Source: Ophiosphaerella korrae
Taxonomy: Eukaryota > Ascomycota > Dothideomycetes > Pleosporales > Phaeosphaeriaceae
Direction: 5' to 3'
Assembly: GCA_028456385.1 (NCBI GenBank)
Contig: JALNQF010000264.1
Coordinates: 1 to 56,837 of the forward strand
DNA: 56,837 bases
In this document: positions 47,790-56,837 of the stretch, piece by piece
Layout of the letters: each line of letters opens with the position of its first letter
Position numbering within the stretch: the stretch's first letter is position 1
Notes under the pieces: model-generated
What the model was told of the DNA's origin: nothing
Database searches by the model: none
The model's input: the letters and a program-made list of their open reading frames with translations, nothing else
Position numbers and translations under genes: made by a program

Positions 47790-50710
47790 TTTTATTTATA
47801 GAAAAGTATTAGGCGTACTTTATAAACTAGTCTATAAGTACTAGAATTAAGTTAAACTTATTCTTTTTTATATTTCTTAAAACTAGTAAGTCTAATATAA
47901 AGTCTAATAAGAAGTAATACTATACTATTATAAGTACTAGTAATAGTACTAGTATTTTCTAGAGCTTATACTTTTAAATTATATTTAGTTAATATATAAA
48001 GTATTTTATAATATAGTTATAAATATTTAAGAGAAAATATAGCTAATAATACTTATACTTTAGTAAGTTTATAGTTTTATTTATCTTATAGTAGCTACTT
48101 ATTAAGTTATTATAGTTTTTTTATAAGATATTTTAGTAAAAAGCTTTATTATTAAAAATTTATACTTTTTTACTCTTATATAAAATATTACTAGAGTTAA
48201 ACTTTTAGTTATAGTTACTTTTCTATACTCTACTTACTTTCTAGAAGCTTTTTACTATATATATAAAATAAGCTATATTTTTTTCTTATACTTAATAGAT
48301 AAACTTTATAAAGTATTTTAGAATTTCTAAAGTATAAGTATTTTTATCTTATATTACTTTATACGTAAAACTATTTAAAAATAAAATACTATATATTATA
48401 ACTTTTATAAGCTCTTCTATAACTTTATAAGTTTACTTAGCTTTAAATATAATACTTTTTACTTTATTATTATTAATAGTAGTAAAGAGAGGTATACCTA
48501 ATAGTAATATATTACTAAGTTCTAATATCTAGTTAGAAAATTCTATTTTAAGTATATTAGTATTTTTAGAAGTTTAATAAGTTTTTATAAAGTCTCTTTT
48601 AAAGTAGTTTTATTTTAATACTTTCTAAAAATAGGTATTTAAAGCTCTAGACTTCTAGATAGCTTAGATCTAAAGCTTTAATTATAATATTAGTAATAAT
48701 ATATTATATAATACTTACTACTCTTTAATAAAAATACTTTAAAAGCTTATTTACTAAGTTCTTTTATTTTAGTTTATATTTAACTTTAAAATTAAACTTT
48801 ATAAGCTTTTCTACTTAGTAAACTTACTTAAAAGAAAGTTTTTTAGTACTTATAAAGTACTATAAATTATTAATAAAGTATATTTAAGATAGAATTACTA
48901 TATTTTAAATATTTTAACTATAGTACTTAATTTCTTATTATATATATACTATCTTAAAAAAAGTTCTAAGAACTTCTTACTTTAAAATACTACTAGTTTC
49001 TAATTATAGTTAGTTACTAACTTTATTATTTAAAGCTAGAAAAAGGTTACTACTATAGTAAACTCTAATATATCTATTATAACTATTAAGTTTTTTATTA
49101 GGTTAAAGTACTATAAAACTAAAAAGTTTAATTTTTTTTTTTTAGTTAAAAGAATACTAATTAAACGTTATTAGGCTAGCTCTATAGTTTATACTAGTAA
49201 ATAAAGCTATTTTTTATTTTTTTATATTTTACTATAATTAGCTTACTTTTAAAACTTTACTAAGTTAGTAGTAGAGCTTATATAGTAGTTATATAGTTTA
49301 CTAAAAACTTAACTATTTTAAAGTATTTATATATAAACTTTTTATAGAAGTTAATAAACTTAAAAAAAACTTAAATATTTTTATAGCTTTCTAGTTCTAG
49401 TTACTCTTTAATAGTTTTTACTCTTACTTAGTCTATTACTATATTTTCTAAAGTAATAATATAGTTTAGAAACGTAACTAATTTAGTATTAAAAGTATAT
49501 TTACTTACTTTATAGTAAAGTCTTTATTTAATAAGTCTATCTAGTACTTCTTTAATATAAGTAATATAATCTTCTTTATTTTTAAAGTATATTAAGATAT
49601 TATCTAAGTAAATAATATAAATATAGTATACTAGCTTTTTAAAGGTTTAGTAGATATAGAACTAAAAGGTTATAAGTATATTTACTAAACTAAATAGTAT
49701 AATAAGATAATTATAATAACTATATATTATTTTAAATACTATTTTCTACTTATTACTTTTTTTAATATATAGCTTATAATAAGTATTATAAAATTTAAGA
49801 TTTAAAAAAAAAATTCTTTAAATAGTTAATTTAATATTTTACTTATAAAAGAAATTAAGTATAAATTTTTAATTATAATCTTACTTAGGCTTCTATAGTC
49901 TAAATAGAGATAAAAAGTACTATTTAACTTTAGAATAAAGAGAATTAAAATACTTACTAAAAATTTACTTAAGTAAATCTATTTTTTCTTCTATACTATA
50001 TTAAAGTATTCTTAAAAAATATCTAGTTCTTAGTAAAAGAAGTTATATACTAGGATTTTTAAAATCTTTTTACTTTTTTTAATTTTTATAGTATAATTAT
50101 ATTCTCTATAAAGAGTAAGTATTTTTATCTAATTTTTACTAAATATATACTACTTATAGTATAGCTCTTTTAGAATATATATTATTTCTTTTTTATTAAA
50201 TATATTATCTATATACTAGTAACCTTTTAAGCTATTATTAAAAAAAATCTAAGATTTTTTTACTAGTAGTTTTAACTATTTAAAATCTTTATAATATATA
50301 CTTACTACTACTTTTTATATTATCTTTTCTAGTAGCTATAATAGTAATAGTATATCTATAATATAATATCTTATATAATTAATAATTTTATTTATAGTAT
50401 TTTTTTACTAAAATAAACTTTACTTATAGTACTAAGTAGTATCTATAATAGTATCTTTATAACGTTTTTTATATACTAATAGTTTACTAAGCTCTTTTAA
50501 TAGTAGCTTAGTAATAAACTAATAGATATTCTAAGTAACTATATCTTTTAGTTTTTTTAACTCTTTTAGCTACTATTAGAAAGTACTTAATAGAAATCTA
50601 ATCTATAAGTTAGCTTTTCTTAGCTATAAGTACTTTAAAATAAAGTTATAACTACTAAAGCTTACTTTTAAAACGTATTAAAAACTAATATTATACTTAA
50701 TTTTTTTATT
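47790..50710 (-). pseudogene. Gyp-J pol: protease/RT/RNase H/integrase N-terminal half (broken)
   Basis: Minus-strand Ty3/gypsy Pol. Near 49900-49680 it reads an RT segment equivalent to DYRGLN...KNRYPLP, then a FFTKLDLRDAYH-like block (here Tyr and Lys replaced), then LFSLVNIL (normally PFGLxNAP). The active site is YLDN at 49610-49599. Towards 47790 is the start of the integrase core, reading LLDFILDLLVLRN and LVLID*FIKYA. It continues across Gyp-2A at 33710. The region 50200-50710 would hold the RT N-terminus or protease but shows no motif. More diverged from Gyp-1/2 than they are from each other, and more AT-rich. Confidence 0.75.
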
Positions 50711-50715
50711 ATCTT

Positions 50716-51102
50716 TATAATAAGATACTTATTATTTACTATAGTAGCTATTTAAAAGTATTAGTAGATTAAAAGTTAATAATAAAAGCTTATATTATAA
50801 TTAATTAGTAAATATAAATAATAGTTAATTTATATATATAATATTAAGTATTAGTACTTTAGGTTAAAGATTAGATTACTAATACTATCTTAATAATACG
50901 TATTACTACTAATTATATATTCTTACTAATCTATTAATTTATTACTTATACCTAGTCTTAGTAACTATAGATTAATAGATTAGTATCTTAATTATAAGTA
51001 ATTTCTTTATTAAAGTTATTACTTTACTTATTTTATACTTTATTAGTACTTAAATCTAAGTAAATTAGTTTTATCTTAATTTCTCTTATTATACTTATAA
51101 TA
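50716..51102 (-). repeat. Gyp-I 3' LTR
   Basis: 387-bp reverse-oriented Gyp-2-type LTR, TATAATAAG...CTTATAATA, inserted into Gyp-J sequence. The candidate TSD on the left is ATCTT (50711-50715); the other copy lies outside the window or is destroyed. Shorter than 429 bp because the inverted-repeat cluster is reduced. The pyrimidine run from 51103 is the polypurine tract on the sense strand. Confidence 0.8.
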
Positions 51103-52686
51103 CTATTTTTTCTTTTAAGTAAGTTTTTATTTTCTTACTTTAGAGCTAAAGTTATTAGTCTAGTTTCTTTATTAATATTAAGTTCTTTATTCTCTATCTC
51201 TATATTAACTAAGTCTACCTATTATTATCTTTAATTAGCTATTTATATATTATACTATAGTATTATACTATTTTCTTATTCTTATTATAAGTTTTTAAGT
51301 TCTTTATTAGTTTATTTTTTTTAAAGTATAGAAAAGCTTATAAAGTATATATTTATATAAATACTTATTTATTTTATAATCTTTTTATAGTATTTCTAGT
51401 AAAGTATAAGTTTAGTAAGCTTATTTATATATCTATACTTAAATATAATAAAGAGAGCTATTAACTATATTTAAGAATAACTATTATTATAGATTATAGA
51501 AGCTAAAAAAAAGTATAAAAAGCTATATAAAGTTTCTTATTATATACTAAAAGAGTATTAGTTTTATTTTCTAAATACTTAGATATATTTATCTAATAAC
51601 TAAGCTTACTTATTTTATCTTTATAATATAAAAGCTTTAAATAATAAGAAGTTTATTAAATAGTCTACTCTTCTAGAATCTAAGCTAAACTTTAAAAATA
51701 TAGTAAGAGCTACTTAAGCTCCTACTATATTAAGTATATCTAATACCTTTCTATTTATTACTAATAATATAACTTTTTTTTATTTACTACTAAGTAGTAT
51801 AAAAAGTTTTAACTTTAGAACTCTTTTAGTTTTTTAAAGTAGTTAAGGTTATTTTCTAGTTTTTATATATCTTTCTATAGTTAACCTTTTTTATTTATAC
51901 TTATTTATTTTACTAGGTAGTAATTTTTTTTATTATAGAATTAATATTATAAGATTTTTTTTAAATTTTTATTTTTTTTATTCTCTATATATATCTACTT
52001 TATATACTAGTAGTTTAACTTCTTATAATACTTTTTTAAATAGTACTATATAGAATATTAAGTATATTTTTATTTTATCTAGTAGCCTTAGTTTAAATAT
52101 AACTAGTATAACTTTTTTTTCTACTTTATATAGTTTTATCTTAATATAATCTAGTTTAGAACTTAATTATTTACTTTTAATATTTCTATATACTAAGTAT
52201 ACTTTTTCTTTCTTTTTAAATTAAGGTCCTTCTTAGTATTTCTTATTATAATACTTTACTATTTATTTTTATAAGAATTCTATACCTTATTATAGTTAAT
52301 TATATATCTCTTTTAGTTTATTTATAAAGTTTTCTTTTTTTAAAAACTAAAATACTTTAAATCTTAGTATTTAGTATATATTAGAGTTAAATCTATAGTT
52401 TACAAAAAAAAAAATACTTTTATTACTATATTCTTTCTACTATTATATACTAACTATACTATAAGGAATAGTTATACCTAATTATTTTAATTATTATTCT
52501 ACTATTTAATTTATACGTTCTAATTATCTATCTATTTATAAGTAGTTTACATTTAATATTATATATCTAACTTCTAATAATACTATTATTATTCTCTATA
52601 GTTTTAAGATAAATCTTATATCTTTATTTATAATAATTTTTTTTAAAATACTATACTAGCTAATTACTATTTCTAAAACCTAATAT
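51103..52686 (-). mobile_element. Gyp-I internal fragment (3' part of pol), cut by a copia element
   Basis: Minus-strand Gyp-2-type sequence running in parallel with Gyp-2C from its 3' LTR inward. The antisense-frame region is at about 51440-51830 (plus strand), then the chromodomain and integrase C-terminus. The conserved integrase block is at about 52360-52500 (same as 8150-8280 in Gyp-2C). Similarity ends abruptly after CCTAATAT at about 52686, where copia-type sequence begins. The 5' part of the element presumably lies beyond the right edge. Confidence 0.75.
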
Positions 52687-53040
52687 TATAAGTTAGAGCT
52701 TTACTCTATATAATTTAAGTAAGCTTATAGTAGTAAGTAAGCTATATAAGCTATTCGAGCTACTCTACTATATATAAGTAGCCTAGCTTAGATAGCTCTT
52801 TAATTAATAATTATTTCCTACTTATTTCTAAGCTTATATCTTGTAATAGTTATAAGCCTAGTACTAAAAATTACTTAATAGTTCTATCCTATATACTATA
52901 GTAAGAGATTATAAGCTTAGTATACTTTTATCTTATTTTATTTTATCTTATCTATTACTTAAACGCTTATAATATCTTATAGTAAGATTACTCTACTTAA
53001 TAAAAGTACTACTCTACTTAATAAGTACTTATAATAGCTA
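52687..53040 (+). repeat. Putative 5' LTR of the copia element (ends approximate)
   Basis: Starts where Gyp-I is broken and precedes the copia gag. It is less AT-extreme than Gyp-I and contains a short direct repeat of an ACTCTACTTAATAA word (about 52990-53025). The second LTR is outside the window, so neither end can be fixed and no TSD can be checked. No convincing primer-binding site is visible after RIP. Confidence 0.4.
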
Positions 53041-53097
53041 GTATAGTTTATATAACTTTATTATAATACTCTTAAGCTAAGTATCTAGTAGCTAGTT

Positions 53098-56000
53098 AAT
53101 CTAGAAGCTAATAACGTCCCTAATATCTATACTAACAAACTAGTTTAACTTAAACTAAAGAGCCTAGTAATAGTAAAAGAAGTAGCTACCTATAAGCTTA
53201 TAATAGAGAAATACTAAGCTATAAAAAATACCTAGGTATTATAAATAGTACGCTTTAGAGCTCTAAGTACTTAAGTAAACGCTATAGTTAATCTAAGCTA
53301 TTTAGTAATAGCTAAAATAACTCTACTTATAAATAATAAAGCTATATTATAAAAGCTTATCTAAACGCTAAAGAGCTTACTAGCCTTATCTAATACTAGC
53401 GCTAGTAATCTTATCTAAGCTTAATACTAAGCCTATCTATAAAAAGCTTACTAAAAATAATAATTACTAGAGCTTTAGTATAATAAGTAGCTACGCCTAT
53501 ATTAGTATATAATTACGTATAATATTATAGAGGTAATAGGTAAGCTTATAGTATAAGATTTCTTAAAAGTATTAATACTAAAGCTAGCTCTAGACTAAGC
53601 TTAGATAATAAGCTAATTAGTAATCTAGAGCTTAGTCTTTAGCTTAAAAGTACTTACGCTAAAGTAAATTAGTAGTATCTACTTAGCTCTATTATAGGAG
53701 TATAAGCTCTAAACTACTAATTAAGGAGCTAGCGTATTTATAATATTTAGAGAATCTAAGCTAAGCTTAAGCTTAAGTACTAACTTAAAATATAACTACC
53801 TATATAGCTAAGCTTACTACTAGAAGCTATAAGATTATAGATAAGTATAAGTAGCGCTTACTAGTAATCTATTTAAAATAGATAATAATAGAAAAGTAAA
53901 AATATAGGCTTATTTAGATAAGCTATACTTTATAGTAGTTAAAACCTTAGTAACTTAAAAGTAAGCTAGTCTCTTATAAGAACTAGTTAAAGCTAGCTTA
54001 GAGTTAGTTAAATTAAAGGCTCTAGTCTACTTAGGCTAGCTAAACGTAGTACTTATTAACTTAGGTATACTTATTAACTTAGGTAAACTTATTAAGCTAG
54101 CACCTAGAGCCTATATAATACTAGATTTTAATACTTACTTACTTTCTAAAAGTACTATACTTAATAATAGAGCTACTCTCTACTTAGTTAACTTAATAAG
54201 TCTTATAGAACTAAGCTCTTTTATAAGAGTAAAAAGTATAAACTATATAGAAGTAAGTATATAAGTATTTCTAACACTTAGTAAAAGTACTTAAATTTTT
54301 AAGAATACTCTAAATAGTACTTATAGTAAGTATATAGAAAATCTTATACTTTATAAAGTAGTAGTAGTTAAAGGATTTTATATTAATATAGTATCTAAAG
54401 CTTAATTATAGTAAGCTAGAGCTTAGTATTAAGGTTTTAATATAACTCTAAGAGTAAGAACGCTAGTAGAGAGTATTATACTAGTAACACTAATATATAA
54501 ATATAACTTTACTTTTATTAAATATAAGCCTATTACGTTTTATTTAACTATTATAAGTATAACTTAAAGTAACTAGTAGCTTAACTTATAGTATATAACG
54601 CCTAGAAGTAACTTAAAAGAGCTCTAGTATACTAGAGCTAGTTATCTTAGACTAGAAGTACTATAAGCGCTAGTAATAAGCGCAAGAAACGTACGTATTA
54701 ATAGGATAGCGCGTATTAAGTATAAGTATTACTTAATAGTATACGCTAAGTAAGTTATCTTAAAGTAGCCTAGAGAGAAAGCTCTATACCTATACTAGCG
54801 AGTAGCGTAAGACCTATTTAATATACTTACTAGTTACTTTAGAGAAGTTTAGACTATACTACTTAAGTATAAATATAGTAGTAAGCTCTGTACCTACTTG
54901 TTATAAAGTAAATCTCTTTAAAAAATAATAAAAGTATTTAAAAGCTTTATAAAGCTACTATAGATACGCTATAAGCTTTATATATATATAATCTAGTAAG
55001 ATAATAAAGTAGTAATACTCTTATAGAAAAGTAAGATATACTTCTAGATTTAGACTAAATAAGAAGAGATTATAATTAAGAGCTCTCTAGTATATATATA
55101 TAAGCTAAATAGAGAACCTAAGAAAGCTAGTTAAGAAATAATAATAAAAACAATTAAGATAAGAATAAGTACTAACTTACTAAAATAGCTCTAGCTAAAG
55201 ATAGTAGAAGTAGCTACGTAGCTATATAATATAAGCCTAAGCTACGCTTATAATATATAAGCTTTTAATATAGTACTTAATAGCTAGTTTAGATAGTACT
55301 TTAGATACTATTAGCTTAAGTAAGTAAGAGCTACTATAGTAGACTTTTAGCTAGATTAGAGTAAAGTATATACTTATAGCTACTATATATATCTACTTAA
55401 TAAGGAGTAAGTAGCTAGGCGTAATAAGAGAGGCTTTAAAATAAGCCCTTAGGGCTATATTAGATATCTAGTAAGATATAGAGTATCTAATATATATAGG
55501 ATATAGGTCCTAGAATTAGATTAAGTAATTATAATACGTAATATAATATTTAATAAGTAGCTTTTCTATAATAAAAAGAGTAAAGCTTATTAAGAGCTTT
55601 TAAAGCTAGAGATTTAAAAACTTATTAATATATTATATAAAGATATAGTACGTAATATAAAAGAGACCTAAGATAATATATATAACTAGCTCTATAAAGT
55701 AGCTTAAATCCTAGAAAGTAACTAGTAAAGTAAGTACCTAGAGTAAAATCTAGGGAGTAGAGCTCTACGTAATACTAAAAGCTAAGCTAGCTAGCTAGCT
55801 ATCTTAGTAGAATAAAGAGTAAATCTTATATAAGTAGTAAGCTTAGCTAGTAAACTATATAGAATCTATATAAAGTAACTTAAGCTTAGTAGCCTTTAAA
55901 CTCTAGAGTAAATACTTAAACCTAGAAGAGTTTAGTATATAGGTACTAATATTAATTATAGAAATTAATATAGTAAAGTATCTAAAAGCTCTAAGGAATT

Positions 56001-56837
56001 ATAATTAACTAGAGAAGTAAGTACCTTAGAGTAGCTAATAGATAAGAGTTTAACTTATTAAATAGCTACTTATTAAACTACTTCTCTTTAAGTAGCTATA
56101 GCTTCTATAGCTCTAAATAAAGTAGATACTATCTTTTATTAAGTAGCTATATCTTATATAGCTCTAAATAATATAGTTAGAGCTTATTAGTAGTATATAC
56201 GCTAGTAATAGCTAGTACTAACGTAATTAAGCTAAAAACTCTAAAATAATAAGCTAGATAATAGCGCTAAAAGCTTAAGTACTTACTTATTATTATATAA
56301 ACTAGAGTAGAGTAAATAGAGTAGTATACTAGATAAGCTACTCTTATAAGTACTAATAGACTATAACTTAAATATAGAGCTTACTATAGTAAACACTATA
56401 ATTATAGTAGCTACTTAGCTTAAGCTATAGCTTTAGCTATAGCTATAAGCTTATCTATATTAAGATAAGCTACTACTACTACTATAGAATTAGAAGTACT
56501 TATATATATACTTATATAGGTAGCTCTTTAAATAAGTAGCTTAGAAAGAGATTAATACGCTACTAGTAGCTAGTACCTAGGAAGAGATAGAGCGCTTATA
56601 ATTAAGTAATTAGCTACTACTTCTAAAGTAGGTTTTTATATATAAACTTAACTAAGATAGCTACTTTTTTAAGTATAAAGCTTAGATTATAGTATATAGA
56701 GACTTCTAAATAATTAATTTAATATAATTAACTTATACTACTACGTTAGTAGCGCGCTTATTTTAAACTATAATAGTAATTATAGCTAAGTTTAACCTAG
56801 AAGTAGCTTAGTATAACGTTATTAGAGCTTTCCTCTA
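53098..56837 (+). pseudogene. Ty1/copia gag-pol (broken, runs off the window)
   Basis: One plus-strand frame, start not determined, truncated by the window end. The Gag part (about 53110-54050) reads PNIYTNKLV, YNIIEVIGKL and QDFLKVLILKLALDQAQII. The protease site is NNRATLYLVN at 54163, where copia has D-S-G-A-x-x-H. Integrase spans about 54480-55560, with KYSSKLCTYLL and the copia hallmark GYIRYLVRYRVSNIYRI at 55453 (normally GYLVGY-x-A-S-N-I-x-R-I-W). The RT N-terminus is at about 56640-56837, with KYKA*IIVYRDF (normally KYKARLVV-x-GD). Retrotransposition would need all of these. RIP stops and the D-to-N change at the protease kill it. Confidence 0.85.

Noticed and set aside
1..56837. Mitochondrial or Mollicute/Plasmodium-type AT-rich genome, or use of an alternative genetic code (TAG/TAA as Gln)
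   Set aside because: Stops stand at both Gln and Trp positions, TG and CA are missing everywhere including LTRs, Cys/His became Tyr, and active-site Asp became Asn. That is RIP, not codon reassignment or mere AT bias.

Overview
The window looks like a transposon graveyard from a filamentous ascomycete (Pezizomycotina). It has the signature of repeat-induced point mutation (RIP). The dinucleotides CA and TG are almost absent, TA is greatly over-represented, and CG survives better than CA. Every recognisable coding frame is full of TAG/TAA at positions where the family normally has Trp or Gln. Start ATGs have become ATA, and zinc-knuckle Cys/His have become Tyr. I found no intact gene, host gene, tRNA, rRNA, CRISPR array or origin. 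By eye the base composition is roughly 15-33% G+C, lowest in the oldest stretches. Such an island is what one expects of an AT-isochore, subtelomere or centromere-type heterochromatin.

Layout. Almost all of the window is nested LTR retrotransposons, and several boundaries can be fixed to the base by matching target-site duplications (TSDs). Left stack: a degenerate solo LTR (251-455 and 18479-18652, TSD AATTT) is split by a long minus-strand Ty3/gypsy element, Gyp-D (456-18478, 263-bp LTRs). Gyp-D is itself split by a minus-strand chromovirus, Gyp-2C (6497-13529, 429-bp LTRs, TSD AGCTT). Middle: a strongly decayed plus-strand fragment (Gyp-E, about 18870-19830) and unassigned AT-rich sequence. 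This is interrupted by Gyp-1 (21274-28404, 495-bp LTRs, TSD TACTT), the least mutated and probably youngest element. A minus-strand remnant, Gyp-G (about 29485-30682), follows. Right stack: a minus-strand chromovirus, Gyp-J (about 32690-33710 and 47790-50710), has its integrase split by Gyp-2A (33716-47784, TSD AATTA). Gyp-2A is split in its own integrase by Gyp-2B (38719-45753, TSD ATATA), a member of the same family. Gyp-J is also invaded by minus-strand Gyp-I (50716 to about 52686), and that is cut by a plus-strand Ty1/copia element running off the right edge.

How the parts relate. Gyp-1, 2A, 2B and 2C share one gag-pol frame of about 1834-1842 codons. Its order is capsid, two zinc knuckles, protease region, RT, RNase H, integrase, chromodomain. 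They also share U5-side LTR sequence and a 3' non-pol region, but the rest of the LTR differs: Gyp-1 has three 54-bp tandem repeats where the Gyp-2 family has a cluster of inverted repeats. The observation I rate highest is a frame of about 110 codons on the antisense strand between the end of pol and the 3' LTR. It is present in the four complete copies, with its sequence also recognisable in the three remnants, and its translation is alike in the two LTR families. It may be an undescribed accessory antisense ORF of these fungal chromoviruses.
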